Source of the DNA: Providencia heimbachae ATCC 35613
GTDB taxonomy: Bacteria; Pseudomonadota; Gammaproteobacteria; Enterobacterales; Enterobacteriaceae
Assembly: GCF_001655055.1 (NCBI RefSeq)
Contig: NZ_LXEW01000003.1
Location: 124,001-188,000, forward strand
DNA length: 64,000 nt
Direction: 5' to 3'
This document shows, one piece after another, positions 46,971 through 58,537 of this stretch. Position 1 is the stretch's first letter, and each line of letters opens with the position of its first letter. Both the position numbers and the translations under genes were made by a program. The notes beneath the pieces are model-generated. The model searched no databases and had not been told where the DNA came from. It saw only the letters and a list, made by a program, of their open reading frames with translations.

Positions 46971-49004
46971 TCACCAAATGCGAATACGCTGCTCTGGCTC
47001 TAAATACAGTGCGTTGTCTTTATCAACACCAAAGGTTTTGTACCAGTCATCAATATTACGAACAACCCCATTTGCTCGGAATTGGTTTGGACTGTGTGGG
47101 TCAGTTAAAATTTTATTACGTTCAGATTCTTTATTTGATAATTCTTGCCATGTTCTTGCCCATGCAATAAAGAAGCGTTGCAAACCGGTTGTACCGTCAA
47201 TAATCGGCGCTTCGCCATTTGGGTAGTTTTCTTTTGCAAATTGCTTATAAGCACTTAATGCAATGTTTAGCCCACCTAAGTCACCAATATTTTCACCTAA
47301 CGTCAACTGACCATTCACTTTTTGACCATCAACATCGAAGTTATTGTATTGGCCGACAAGCTTCTCAGTTTTTTCCTTGAAATGTGTTTTAGCGCTTTCA
47401 CTCCACCAATTACGTAATTGTCCTGTGCCATCATATAAACTCCCTTGGTCGTCAAAACCATGTCCCATTTCATGACCAATAACGGCACCTATTGCACCGT
47501 AATTATAGGCAGGGTCAACATTAGGATCGAAAAAAGGCGCTTGTAAAATCGCGGCTGGGAAGACAATTTCATTTTGAACGGGATTAAAATAAGCGTTCAC
47601 GGTTTGTGGGGTCATACCCCATTCCCATTGGCGAACAGGCTGTCCAATTTTACTCATCTCGTTATTGTAAGACCAATCCAATACTTGTTTATAATTACCA
47701 AATAAATTATCTGGTTTAAGGCTAACGGAACTAAAGTCATTCCACTTATCGGGATAACCCACTTTAACCGTAAATTGCGCTAATTTTTTAAGCGCTTCTT
47801 GACGGGTTTGATCATCCATCCAGTCGTTATCTTTCAAGCGTGAGTTAAATGTCCCTCTAACATAACCGACTAAATCTTTAATCTTTTCTTTGGATTGAGG
47901 ATCAAAATATTTCTCCACATAGATCTGGCCTAAAGGTTCACCTTGAAGGGAGTTAACCGTTTGTAGTGCGCGTTCTTGGCGGGTACGCTGCTTTTCTATA
48001 CCATTAAGCTTTGTTGAATAGAAATCAAAATGCGCATCAGCTAATTGTTTGTTTAAATAACGAGCGTTATTACTGGTATATTGGAAAATAAGATAATCTT
48101 GTAATGTTGAAACTGGCGTATTGGCATAAATTTGCGCTGTTTTTTCCACTGCCGTATCGGTTTCAACAATCACTTTTTCGAGCTGTTTATCAGACAGACC
48201 CCAATGCTGAATAAAATTATTCCAATCAAAACCTTTGGTGTAATCCTTCATTTGCGCTAGAGACATCGCATGGTAATTTTTAATAGTATCGCGGCGTGCT
48301 TCAGGGCTCCAATGTACCTGAGCAAGAGATTTCTCTAAATCAAATATTTTCTGGGCCTTTTTATCAACCTCTTTTTCACCTGCAAGTTTTAAAATTGTTG
48401 CAATATAGGCGATATAATTTTTACGAATTTCTTTCATTTGCGGTGTGTCATCGAGATAATAATTGCGGTTCGGTAACCCTAAGCCGCCTTGCCCAATATA
48501 CAACACGTAGGTATCGGGTGCTTTTGCATCTAAATCGACCCAATAGGAAATTAGCGAATTATAAGCCGGTAAAGTCATTAATCGGCTTATATCATTATGA
48601 TTTTTGGCTTGTTTGATGGCTTCTAAATCAGGCTTTATAGGGGAAATTCCGTCTTTTTCTATTACATCTTCATTTAAGTAACTTAAGTATAGATTACGAA
48701 TATTGCGTTGGTTATGGTCTAACTGGCTTTCCGGTATTTCTTTTAACTCATCAATAATTGATTGAGTCTGTTTTTCTGTATTGAGATAGAGGTCAACAAA
48801 GGAATTTATACGTGGCATCCCCGTTGGTATTTTTGCTTTGCTTATCCAGTCGTCATTGACGTATCGATAAAAGTCATTACCTGGGCTAATTGAATCTGAT
48901 AGCACAATTTTTTGCTGGCCATACGATATCTCTTTTGCAGCCAAATGAGATGCAAAAGAGAGCGTTGACATGCCAATGAGTAAAGCCAAAACATTAATAC
49001 GCAT
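46971..49004 (-). CDS. M13 family (neprilysin-like) zinc metallopeptidase
   Basis: This 677-residue secreted endopeptidase has a signal peptide (MRINVLALLIGMSTLSFASHLAA). The N-terminal M13 domain fills about 40-420. Catalytic features are the zinc motif HEMGH (511-515) with Glu512, ENIGD (571-575) supplying the third ligand, the substrate-binding NAYFNP at 470-475 and a C-terminal CxxW-like end variant (RIRIW). Such enzymes cleave short peptides (PepO/oligopeptidase type). The periplasmic location suggests peptide degradation, which would complement the opp system, but this is inference. E. coli lacks a gene like this here. No symbol is assigned with confidence. Confidence 0.93.
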   Translation of the reverse strand: MRINVLALLIGMSTLSFASHLAAKEISYGQQKIVLSDSISPGNDFYRYVNDDWISKAKIPTGMPRINSFVDLYLNTEKQTQSIIDELKEIPESQLDHNQRNIRNLYLSYLNEDVIEKDGISPIKPDLEAIKQAKNHNDISRLMTLPAYNSLISYWVDLDAKAPDTYVLYIGQGGLGLPNRNYYLDDTPQMKEIRKNYIAYIATILKLAGEKEVDKKAQKIFDLEKSLAQVHWSPEARRDTIKNYHAMSLAQMKDYTKGFDWNNFIQHWGLSDKQLEKVIVETDTAVEKTAQIYANTPVSTLQDYLIFQYTSNNARYLNKQLADAHFDFYSTKLNGIEKQRTRQERALQTVNSLQGEPLGQIYVEKYFDPQSKEKIKDLVGYVRGTFNSRLKDNDWMDDQTRQEALKKLAQFTVKVGYPDKWNDFSSVSLKPDNLFGNYKQVLDWSYNNEMSKIGQPVRQWEWGMTPQTVNAYFNPVQNEIVFPAAILQAPFFDPNVDPAYNYGAIGAVIGHEMGHGFDDQGSLYDGTGQLRNWWSESAKTHFKEKTEKLVGQYNNFDVDGQKVNGQLTLGENIGDLGGLNIALSAYKQFAKENYPNGEAPIIDGTTGLQRFFIAWARTWQELSNKESERNKILTDPHSPNQFRANGVVRNIDDWYKTFGVDKDNALYLEPEQRIRIW

Positions 49005-50289
<1,285 letters not shown>

Positions 50290-50415
50290 TTTATCGTTGC
50301 CTTTTAGCCCACAGTGTTGTTGGCTTCAAACATAAACCCTAGTCACATACTTTTGTATGCTCCTAGGGATTTATATTTTTGCCGCCTCGCTGTGAACTAA
50401 AATGCTTTGAATATC
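50290..50415 (+). repeat. ERIC element after cysB
   Basis: About 126 bases aligned with the 46674 copy: GTTGTTGGCTTC, AGTCACATACTTTTGTATGCTCCTAG and GCCGCCT are in register, with an inverted central stem. It begins at the base after the cysB stop. It is more diverged than the pair near sodC. The rest of the gap (50416-50654) is the AT-rich upstream region of acnA. Confidence 0.8.
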
Positions 50416-50654
50416 TTGAAAAATTATTCTAAGCATCCTAAAAAAATAAAAAATCACTTTTCTTATCGTTCTATTTCTTGTAGTCACATTTCACTTCTTA
50501 TCCCAAATTTCCTACAATAATGTTATGAGTTTCTTAAATTGGCACAAAATCTATAAAGGAAATTTGTAGAGCAACTATGATTAAAAATGGTTAACAAAAA
50601 ATAATGGTGGTGGATAAAAATATTGCCATAACCATAAAAAACCAAGGAGGAGTT

Positions 50655-53327
50655 ATGTCGTTGAGCCTAAAAACGCACAGTGCAGTAACACTCACTGTTG
50701 GAAACAAACAGTATCATTATTTCAGCTTAGCGCTTGCTGAAAAAAAGCTCGGTAACGGATCTCAGTTGCCTAAATCCCTTAAAGTCCTATTCGAAAATTT
50801 ATTACGTAATCTCGATGGTAAAAGTGTTGTTGAAGACGATCTTCAAGCGATTATCGATTGGCAAAAAAAAGCCCATGCAGATAGAGAAATTGCCTACCGT
50901 CCAGCTCGAGTTTTAATGCAAGACTTTACTGGCGTACCCGCTGTTGTTGATCTGGCGGCAATGCGGGAAGCGGTTAAATCACTGGGTGGAAATGTCAATC
51001 AAGTCAATCCATTATCACCAGTCGATCTTGTTATTGACCATTCCGTGATGGTTGATGAGTTTGGTACACAGAAAGCATTTGGTGAAAACGTCGAAATAGA
51101 AATGGAACGTAACCATGAGCGTTATCTATTTCTCCGTTGGGGACAAAAAGCCTTTAACCGGTTCAGAGTGGTTCCACCCGGAACCGGTATCTGTCATCAG
51201 GTTAATCTAGAATACTTAGGTAAAGCAGTTTGGCATGAAGAAATTAATGGTGAGCTAATCGCGTATCCAGACACATTGGTTGGAACCGACTCCCATACTA
51301 CGATGATTAATGGTCTAGGGGTACTCGGTTGGGGTGTTGGAGGGATAGAAGCAGAAGCCGCAATGCTTGGTCAGCCGGTATCTATGCTAATCCCTGATGT
51401 GGTGGGTTTTAAATTAACCGGTAAGTTGCCTGAAGGAATAACCGCTACAGACTTAGTGTTAACAGTCACCCAAATGCTGCGTAATCATGGTGTTGTCGGT
51501 AAGTTTGTTGAATTTTATGGTGATGGTCTTGCGGATTTACCTTTAGCGGATAGGGCGACTATTGCCAACATGTCGCCAGAATATGGGGCTACATGCGGTT
51601 TCTTCCCTGTCGATGAAGTGACATTATCTTACATGAAACTTACTGGTCGCAGTGATGACGAGATTGCGCTGGTGGAGGCTTATAGCAAAGAGCAAGGGCT
51701 ATGGCGTAACCCCGGTGATGAGCCTATCTTCACCAGTTCACTTGAATTAAATATGGCGACGGTTGAATCCAGTTTAGCAGGACCAAAACGCCCACAAGAT
51801 AGAGTTGAATTAAGCCAAGTTCCAAAAGCCTTCCAAGGTGCAATTGAGCTAGAAGTTAATAAACAAGATAAAAATGCACACCCTACGGTTAATTATCAAA
51901 ACAAAACCTTTGAATTAACTGATGGTGCCGTAGTCATTGCTGCAATCACGTCATGTACAAATACCTCCAATCCAAGCGTTTTAATGGCGGCGGGGCTGTT
52001 AGCGCAAAAAGCGGTCGAAAAAGGATTAACACGTAAACCGTGGGTTAAATCGTCGTTAGCCCCAGGTTCTAAAGTTGTCACGGATTACTTAGCGGTAGCC
52101 GGTTTAACGCATTATCTCGATAAACTCGGCTTTAACCTTGTTGGCTATGGTTGTACAACCTGTATTGGTAACTCTGGCCCATTACCCGCACCAATTGAAG
52201 AGGCGATCAAGCAGACTGATTTAACCGTAGGTGCGGTGTTATCGGGTAACCGTAACTTTGAAGGACGCATACATCCGTTGGTGAAAACTAACTGGCTTGC
52301 GTCGCCTCCATTAGTGGTTGCCTATGCTTTAGCGGGCAACATGAACGTTAATCTAAAAAATGAACCATTAGGCGTTGATAAACAAGGCAATGATGTTTAT
52401 CTCAAAGATATTTGGCCAACCAGTGCAGAAATCGCGTTAGCGGTTGAAAAAGTAAAAACCGACATGTTCCGTAAGGAATATAGCGCAGTATTTGATGGTG
52501 ATGAAGCATGGCGTGCATTACAAGTTGAGAGTTCATCAACCTACAAATGGCAGGGTGATTCAACGTATATTCGTCGCCCCCCTTTCTTTGAAAACATGAG
52601 CGCAACGCCGGCCAAAATTGAAGACATTCATGGGGCTAATATTTTAGCTATCCTTGGTGATTCAGTCACAACAGACCACATATCGCCAGCAGGGAATATT
52701 AAAAAAGATAGCCCTGCGGGTCGCTATTTACAAGAGCACGGAGTCGCAGTCGCTGACTTTAACTCTTATGGCTCTCGCCGAGGTAATCATGAAGTGATGA
52801 TGCGAGGCACCTTTGCGAATATTCGAATACGTAATGAAATGCTTTCGGGTGTTGAGGGAGGGTATACATTACATATTCCGACAGGCCAGCAAATGGCGAT
52901 TTATGATGCAGCGATGCTGTATCAACAAGAAAAACGTCCTTTAGCGATTATTGCAGGTAAAGAGTACGGTTCTGGCTCAAGTCGTGACTGGGCGGCGAAA
53001 GGAACTAACTTACTTGGTGTTAGAGTGGTTATTGCCGAGTCTTATGAACGTATCCACCGCTCAAACCTCATTGGTATGGGGGTGATCCCGCTTGAATTTA
53101 CGGGGGGAATGTCACGTAAGACGCTAGGGTTAAAAGGCGATGAACGGATCGATGTGACTTCGCTTCAATCACTGACGCCAGGGCAAGATATTAGGGTTAA
53201 AATAACCTATGCTAATGGTGAGGTTAAAGAAATCGCGACACGTTGCCGTATTGATACTGGAACAGAAATGGAATACTACCGCCACGGTGGTATCTTGCAT
53301 TATGTCATAAGGCAGATGCTTAACTAA
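50655..53327 (+). CDS. acnA: Aconitate hydratase A
   Basis: AcnA interconverts citrate and isocitrate with a [4Fe-4S] cluster; in E. coli it is the stress and stationary phase enzyme and can bind RNA when the cluster is lost. The frame opens upstream at 50604, but the ATG at 50655 follows AGGAGG and gives 890 residues (E. coli 891). Cluster cysteines lie in SCTNTSNPS and YGCTTCIGNSGPL. The C-terminal swivel domain has GKEYGSGSSRDWAAKG. Confidence 0.97.
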   Translation: MSLSLKTHSAVTLTVGNKQYHYFSLALAEKKLGNGSQLPKSLKVLFENLLRNLDGKSVVEDDLQAIIDWQKKAHADREIAYRPARVLMQDFTGVPAVVDLAAMREAVKSLGGNVNQVNPLSPVDLVIDHSVMVDEFGTQKAFGENVEIEMERNHERYLFLRWGQKAFNRFRVVPPGTGICHQVNLEYLGKAVWHEEINGELIAYPDTLVGTDSHTTMINGLGVLGWGVGGIEAEAAMLGQPVSMLIPDVVGFKLTGKLPEGITATDLVLTVTQMLRNHGVVGKFVEFYGDGLADLPLADRATIANMSPEYGATCGFFPVDEVTLSYMKLTGRSDDEIALVEAYSKEQGLWRNPGDEPIFTSSLELNMATVESSLAGPKRPQDRVELSQVPKAFQGAIELEVNKQDKNAHPTVNYQNKTFELTDGAVVIAAITSCTNTSNPSVLMAAGLLAQKAVEKGLTRKPWVKSSLAPGSKVVTDYLAVAGLTHYLDKLGFNLVGYGCTTCIGNSGPLPAPIEEAIKQTDLTVGAVLSGNRNFEGRIHPLVKTNWLASPPLVVAYALAGNMNVNLKNEPLGVDKQGNDVYLKDIWPTSAEIALAVEKVKTDMFRKEYSAVFDGDEAWRALQVESSSTYKWQGDSTYIRRPPFFENMSATPAKIEDIHGANILAILGDSVTTDHISPAGNIKKDSPAGRYLQEHGVAVADFNSYGSRRGNHEVMMRGTFANIRIRNEMLSGVEGGYTLHIPTGQQMAIYDAAMLYQQEKRPLAIIAGKEYGSGSSRDWAAKGTNLLGVRVVIAESYERIHRSNLIGMGVIPLEFTGGMSRKTLGLKGDERIDVTSLQSLTPGQDIRVKITYANGEVKEIATRCRIDTGTEMEYYRHGGILHYVIRQMLN

Positions 53328-53340
53328 TTTACCATTATCG

Positions 53341-53369
53341 ACGCCTGCATGAGTTTACTCCGCAGGCGT
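53341..53369 (+). terminator. Terminator of acnA
   Basis: ACGCCTGC (53341-53348) pairs with GCAGGCGT (53362-53369), followed by TTTTTTT. Confidence 0.92.
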
Positions 53370-53604
53370 TTTTTTTATTTATATAGCAATGTTTGTGATG
53401 AATGTTGTTTTTTCTCAATATTTTAATCGTTATTCTAGGCTATGGTAGTGACAAGTTGTTGGAATTATTTTAGATATATATAGGGAGAAAAAACCGAACA
53501 CAGCATGACATTGTGTCGTGTAAGGTGAGCCATAAATAAGTTTCTTTGTAATTTGAGCAAGTGAATCACTCGCATTTATCGAAAACAACGTAAAGGAAAT
53601 AAAT

Positions 53605-54048
53605 ATGGCAGAAATCCATGAAACTGACTTTTATAAAGGGGCATTGTGGGCCGCAGATATCCTATTAAGTACTTCACACTTTGCGGGTGCAAATGATGAA
53701 GTTAGAGATATTTTAGAGCATATACCCAATTTATATTCGATAGTGATGCAAACGCCAGAAACTGAAATCCATGATTTACGCTTATACGCTGATAAAGAAT
53801 TCCCGCTAGGATTAAACGCAGATTATTCTTCCATTTCGATTGCTCCGCTAAAAGACTTTTTTGAAATTTTACCTATGCCTGATCAAGACCCTAATAATGT
53901 GACTGAAGAGGTTGAATCTTGGGGAGTCATTGCTCAAACATCAACAGGTAAACAGGATTTATTAATCGCAGGGCTATTAACAGCGGCATCTGCACAAGTT
54001 TATGCTCAAGCGTTATCAAAACAGCTTGAATTACAGGCTGCAAAATAA
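53605..54048 (+). CDS. Hypothetical protein, 147 residues
   Basis: I do not recognise this protein. It is 147 residues, acidic and soluble, with no signal peptide or membrane segment. The C-terminal part (LLIAGLLTAASAQVYAQALSKQLELQ) looks like an amphipathic helix. An AAAGGAAA site precedes the ATG by a good distance and a strong hairpin follows, so it is probably real and monocistronic. It lies between acnA and hemB, where E. coli has nothing comparable. Confidence 0.75.
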   Translation: MAEIHETDFYKGALWAADILLSTSHFAGANDEVRDILEHIPNLYSIVMQTPETEIHDLRLYADKEFPLGLNADYSSISIAPLKDFFEILPMPDQDPNNVTEEVESWGVIAQTSTGKQDLLIAGLLTAASAQVYAQALSKQLELQAAK

Positions 54049-54103
54049 CCAAAAGATTAAATATTGAACTTTTTTTTGAGTGAAAATTAGGCGTAAATGC
54101 CAA

Positions 54104-54143
54104 AAAACCGCGATACTGTATTTACGTACAGTGTCGCGGTTTT
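54104..54143. terminator. Bidirectional terminator between the hypothetical gene and hemB
   Basis: A 17-base stem (54104-54120 with 54127-54143; core CCGCGATACTGTA) with one wobble pair, flanked by A and T runs. It serves both convergent genes. Confidence 0.92.
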
Positions 54144-54158
54144 ATTTATGGGGAAAGC

Positions 54159-55136
54159 TTATAAAATTTTATCTTCAGCGAGCTGTAAAGCGAAGTAAGT
54201 GAAGATCAAATCTGCCCCAGCACGTTTAATGGAACCTAATGTTTCGAGGGTTACACGGGTTTCATCAATAGCCCCTGCTTGGGCGGCGAATTTAATTTGT
54301 GCGTATTCGCCACTTACCTGATATGCCCCAATCGGTAACTGCGTACATTCGCGTAAGTCACGGATGATATCGAGATAGGCACCTGCTGGTTTTACCATCA
54401 ATGCATCAGCCCCTTCTTGCACATCAATTAATGATTCATGAATAGCTTCACGGCGATTCATTGGGTTCATCTGATAGGTTTTTCTATCACCTTTTAGGCA
54501 AGAACCCGCAGCATCACGGAATGGGCCGTAAAGTGCCGATGCAAATTTAGTGGAGTAAGACATTATGGCGGTGTCGGTAAAGCCAGCGGCATCAAGAGCA
54601 TGACGGATTGCGGCAACTTGACCATCCATTGCGGCTGATGGTGCAATAAAATCAGCCCCCGCACGTGCTGCTGCCACAGCCTGTAAGCCGAGATTGTGGA
54701 TAGTGGCGTCATTATCCACTATATCACCATGCATCACACCACAATGTCCGTGAGAGGTATATTCACAGAAGCAGGTATCAGACATCACTATCATTTCTGG
54801 TACGGCATCTTTGCAGATACGTGACATCCGTGAAACTAGTCCATTTTCATTCCATGCATCACTGCCATTTTCATCAAGGTGATGTGACACCCCAAATGTC
54901 ATAACAGATTTAATTCCCGCCTTAGCAATACGTTCTATTTCGTAAGCTAAACGCTTTTCCGGGATACGCATAACACCGGGCATACTTGCGATTGGCATAT
55001 AGTCATCAAGACCTTCTTCAACAAAGATAGGCAAGCACAGGTCATTGAGTGATAGGTGGGTTTCTTGAAATAAAGTGCGGAGTTTTTCAGTTTTACGCAA
55101 TCTTCTCATGCGTTGAATGGAATGCAGGTTATTCAC
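54159..55136 (-). CDS. hemB: Delta-aminolevulinic acid dehydratase (porphobilinogen synthase)
   Basis: HemB condenses two 5-aminolevulinate molecules to porphobilinogen in haem synthesis. The Schiff-base lysines lie in [15 protein letters not shown] and [12 protein letters not shown] catalytic zinc site is seen as the three-cysteine cluster in [14 protein letters not shown]. Length is 325 residues (E. coli 324). In E. coli hemB lies elsewhere, so its place between acnA and ribA differs. Confidence 0.97.
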   Translation of the reverse strand: MNNLHSIQRMRRLRKTEKLRTLFQETHLSLNDLCLPIFVEEGLDDYMPIASMPGVMRIPEKRLAYEIERIAKAGIKSVMTFGVSHHLDENGSDAWNENGLVSRMSRICKDAVPEMIVMSDTCFCEYTSHGHCGVMHGDIVDNDATIHNLGLQAVAAARAGADFIAPSAAMDGQVAAIRHALDAAGFTDTAIMSYSTKFASALYGPFRDAAGSCLKGDRKTYQMNPMNRREAIHESLIDVQEGADALMVKPAGAYLDIIRDLRECTQLPIGAYQVSGEYAQIKFAAQAGAIDETRVTLETLGSIKRAGADLIFTYFALQLAEDKIL

Positions 55137-55320
55137 AATATCTCCTTGTAGGTTGAAAAATAAGCTTAATTATTGAAGCTTACTTATCAAGGTAATAATA
55201 TTGCAAACAGTATAAACCTTATAAAAAGAATGTGAATAAATCTCTGGCATTGAATTGTTAGATGTCTAGCCTCAAAACAATGGAAGAGCGATTGCCACTC
55301 TTCCTTTGTGATAAGTTACT

Positions 55321-55917
55321 TCACTGATGTTTAAACAGCAAATGACCCATTTTTTCAGCTTTTACATCTAAATAATGCGCGTTACTTGGATTACGGCCAA
55401 CAATTAAGGGAACACGCTCAACAACGTTGATCCCAGCTTCACGCATAATATCAATCTTTTTAGGATTATTAGTTAATAAGCGAACCTCATTAATACCTAA
55501 AAGCTTATACATATCAGAGCAAAGTGTAAAATCACGCTCATCGGCTTTAAAGCCTAGCTTGAGATTGGCTTCAACGGTATCGAGGCCTTGATCTTGCAAA
55601 GCATAAGCCCGAATTTTATTGAGTAAGCCAATGTTTCTACCTTCTTGGCGATGGTAAAGTAGAATACCTCGGCCTTCTTTACTAATCTGAGAGAGCGCGG
55701 CTTCTAATTGAAAACCACAATCACATCGTAGGCTGAATAATGCATCCCCAGTCAAACATTCTGAGTGGATCCGACTAAGGACAGGGACGGCTCCGGAAAT
55801 ATCACCAAAAACCAATGCTACGTGATCACGACCTGTTGCGATTTCTTCAAAGCCAATCATTAGGAATTCACCGAATGGAGTGGGGAGTTTTGCTTCGGCA
55901 ACGCGTTTTAGCTGCAT
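55321..55917 (-). CDS. ribA: GTP cyclohydrolase II
   Basis: RibA opens the GTP ring in the first step of riboflavin synthesis. The zinc-binding cysteines lie in [22 protein letters not shown], the catalytic region in [18 protein letters not shown]. Start is taken as ATG at 55917, which gives 198 residues beginning [18 protein letters not shown] (E. coli 196 begins [18 protein letters not shown]). An ATG four codons upstream has no ribosome site. It is divergent from pgpB as in E. coli. Confidence 0.96.
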   Translation of the reverse strand: MQLKRVAEAKLPTPFGEFLMIGFEEIATGRDHVALVFGDISGAVPVLSRIHSECLTGDALFSLRCDCGFQLEAALSQISKEGRGILLYHRQEGRNIGLLNKIRAYALQDQGLDTVEANLKLGFKADERDFTLCSDMYKLLGINEVRLLTNNPKKIDIMREAGINVVERVPLIVGRNPSNAHYLDVKAEKMGHLLFKHQ

Positions 55918-56131
55918 ATTTTCTTTCATTAGTTAAAGTGACTCTGCTTAATTAATAACGTGAATCGATATAGAGGACATTAAGTATAATATATCGATGC
56001 TATATGACGTTTAGCATATAGTTGCTGACAATCTTTGCACACAGCCAGCAGTGTATTACTATAGCAGAGTTAATAAGCGGGTGGATGTAATATTTATTAT
56101 CGGGGAGAACGATATCAATGGAATGCACTAA

Positions 56132-56854
56132 ATGAAAAAAAATATTTTTAGCGTTATTATTTTTTCAATCTTACTGATGGCACCACCTATTATAATGATA
56201 GTAATGGGATGGCAGTGGTCACCAGAAACTCAGCCTAAATCGATGAAATGGCTCCTTTGGGTGACCGATACAGCGGGTGCGCCGTATAGCATTATTACGT
56301 CAGTTATTTTGATAGGGATCACATTGTTTGTTTTTCGTTCCGAACGAAGAAAATGGATTAAACTAACGGTCATTTTGATTTTTTGTATATTAGCAATGCA
56401 AGGCGTGAAATCCTTGCTTAAAAATAGTTTTCAGGAACCAAGACCTTATATTTCTTGGCTAGAAAAGAAATATGCTATTTCAAATTCGGAATTTTATGAT
56501 CTAAAAAGGTCACAGCGTGCTGAGTTAGTCAAAACAACCGTTAAACAAGATCAAAGTATTCCCAAATGGCAACGTCAGCATTGGCAATTAGAAACAGGGT
56601 ATTCATTTCCTTCAGGGCACATGTTATTTGCTGCGGGATGGGCGTTGCTATTAATTGGTTTGTTTTGGCAGCGTCGACAATATGCGCTTTGTATACTATT
56701 AGCGGTGTGGGCAGAAGGGATCGCATTTAGCCGTATGCTACTTGGAATGCATTGGCCTATCGACATTATTGTATCAATTATCATTAGTGCACTTTTTGCC
56801 ATATTGGGTTATCGGTTATTCCAATATAGATTATTAAAAAATGGCACTGATTAA
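56132..56854 (+). CDS. pgpB: Phosphatidylglycerophosphatase B
   Basis: PgpB dephosphorylates phosphatidylglycerophosphate and also undecaprenyl pyrophosphate in the inner membrane. It has several membrane helices and the three PAP2 motifs. Motif 1 is KSLLKNSFQEPRP, motif 2 is PSGH and motif 3 is SRMLLGMHWPID. Length is 240 residues (E. coli 254). It lies between ribA and lapA as in E. coli. Confidence 0.94.
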   Translation: MKKNIFSVIIFSILLMAPPIIMIVMGWQWSPETQPKSMKWLLWVTDTAGAPYSIITSVILIGITLFVFRSERRKWIKLTVILIFCILAMQGVKSLLKNSFQEPRPYISWLEKKYAISNSEFYDLKRSQRAELVKTTVKQDQSIPKWQRQHWQLETGYSFPSGHMLFAAGWALLLIGLFWQRRQYALCILLAVWAEGIAFSRMLLGMHWPIDIIVSIIISALFAILGYRLFQYRLLKNGTD

Positions 56855-57000
56855 TGTTTCAACAAAAATGACGAAAAGTGGGTGTTTTTAGTACGATGCG
56901 GTTTATTGCATAAAATAAATTACTTTGTCTGAATGCGCCGGAAATGCTACCTTATCAGGTAGATATTTTGAGTCCATAAGAACTGATAGCGGGAACAAAT

Positions 57001-57318
57001 GTGAAATATTTTCTGATTTTATTACTAGCGGTCGCCTTTTTTATTATTTCGATTACGCTAGGTTCAAGCAATGATCAGGTTATTACATTTAACTACCTGA
57101 TAGCAAAAGGAGATTTTTCTTTATCATCTCTGCTTGCATCACTTTTTGGTGTCGGTTTTGTGCTTGGTTGGCTCGTTTGTGCCATATTTTATTTGCGTAC
57201 GATTGTTAGCCTTAAAAATGCACGTCGTAAAATTAGACGTCTAGAATCACAATTAGGTGCTGAAGGAAAAGAAACTTCAGACTCAACCTCATTAGTGACA
57301 ACTCAGAACAAGGACTAA
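57001..57318 (+). CDS. lapA: Lipopolysaccharide assembly protein A
   Basis: LapA (YciS) is a small inner-membrane protein of 105 residues with two helices (about 3-20 and 41-64) and a cytoplasmic coiled-coil tail (RTIVSLKNARRKIRRLESQL). With LapB it controls LPS synthesis by regulating LpxC turnover. The start is GTG. A palindrome CTACCTTATCAGGTAG lies upstream (56947-56962). lapB starts six bases after it. Confidence 0.94.
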   Translation: MKYFLILLLAVAFFIISITLGSSNDQVITFNYLIAKGDFSLSSLLASLFGVGFVLGWLVCAIFYLRTIVSLKNARRKIRRLESQLGAEGKETSDSTSLVTTQNKD

Positions 57319-57324
57319 TCCTTT

Positions 57325-58494
57325 ATGTTCGAGTTGCTGTTTCTGTTGCTACCTGTCGCCGCTGCTTACGGCTGGTACATGGGGCGCAGAAGTGCTCAAC
57401 AAGATAAGCAGCAACATGCCAATCGCTTGTCGCGTGATTATGTGACAGGCGTGAACTTCCTTTTATCCAATCAACAGGATAAGGCCGTCGATCTCTTTCT
57501 TGAAATGTTGAAAGAAGACAGCTCCGCTTTTGAAGCTCACCTCACATTAGGTAACTTATTTCGCTCTCGAGGTGAAGTTGAACGCGCCATTCGTATTCAC
57601 CAATCGCTGGTGGAAAGTGCTGCACTCTCATTTGAACAACGTTTATTAGCTACTCAACAGTTAGGGCGAGACTATATGACTGCCGGTGTTTATGACCGCG
57701 CAGAAAATATGTTTCAGCAACTGACTGATGAAGTTGATTTTAAACATAGTGCACTCCAATCGCTATTAAGCATTTATCAACTCACCAGTGATTGGGGGAA
57801 AGCGATTGATGTCGCTGGAAAACTCGTTAAGTTAGGGAATAATGATTTACGAGAGCAAATTGCGCATTTTTATTGTGAACTCGCCACACAACAACTTGGC
57901 AGTGATGACCTTGATGATGCACTAAACTTACTAAATAAAGCCGCTCAGGCAGATAAAAACTGCGCCCGGGTTTCAATTATGAAAGGACGCATTTTTATCG
58001 AGCTGGGTCATTATGAAAAGGCGATTAGTGTCTTAAAGCAAGTTTATGAACAAGATCGTGAACTTGTCGCAGAGACATTACCGTTACTTTATGATTGTTA
58101 TAAACAAACGGGGCTTTCTGACGAATGGGAAGATTATCTTCGCCAGTGCGTCGACGGTGACTCCGGTGCAATCGCTGAGTTGTATCTTGCAGATATTATT
58201 GTTGAAAAACAAAGTCATGAAGCTGCCGCAAGTTATATTAATGACCAAATTCAACATCATCCAACCATGCGTTTATTTTATCGTTTAATGGATTACCATC
58301 TGCAGGAAGCGGAAGAAGGTCGAGCTAAAGAAAGCTTGATTTTATTGAAAAAAATGGTGGGTGAACAAATCAGAACAAAACCTGATTATCGCTGCCACAA
58401 GTGTGGTTTTACATCGCGTTCGTTATATTGGCACTGCCCATCTTGTCGCTCTTGGGACACAATTAAACCGATCCGTGGGTTAGATGGCCAGTGA
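57325..58494 (+). CDS. lapB: Lipopolysaccharide assembly protein B
   Basis: LapB (YciM) brings LpxC to FtsH for degradation and thereby limits LPS synthesis. A single N-terminal membrane helix (about 1-20) is followed by tetratricopeptide repeats (about 35-345) and a C-terminal rubredoxin-like metal site. Its ligands are Cys357, Cys360, Cys371 and Cys374. Length 389 equals E. coli. It is coupled to lapA and upstream of pyrF. Confidence 0.96.
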   Translation: MFELLFLLLPVAAAYGWYMGRRSAQQDKQQHANRLSRDYVTGVNFLLSNQQDKAVDLFLEMLKEDSSAFEAHLTLGNLFRSRGEVERAIRIHQSLVESAALSFEQRLLATQQLGRDYMTAGVYDRAENMFQQLTDEVDFKHSALQSLLSIYQLTSDWGKAIDVAGKLVKLGNNDLREQIAHFYCELATQQLGSDDLDDALNLLNKAAQADKNCARVSIMKGRIFIELGHYEKAISVLKQVYEQDRELVAETLPLLYDCYKQTGLSDEWEDYLRQCVDGDSGAIAELYLADIIVEKQSHEAAASYINDQIQHHPTMRLFYRLMDYHLQEAEEGRAKESLILLKKMVGEQIRTKPDYRCHKCGFTSRSLYWHCPSCRSWDTIKPIRGLDGQ

Positions 58495-58537
58495 CGCTGT
58501 CACTTTTTAATGATTACAACTCAATAAAGGCTTTGAA

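Noticed and set aside
56947-56962. Palindrome CTACCTTATCAGGTAG upstream of lapA as an operator
   Set aside because: It is perfect but short, with no known regulator pattern; it could be chance or a small leader hairpin, so it is only noted with lapA.
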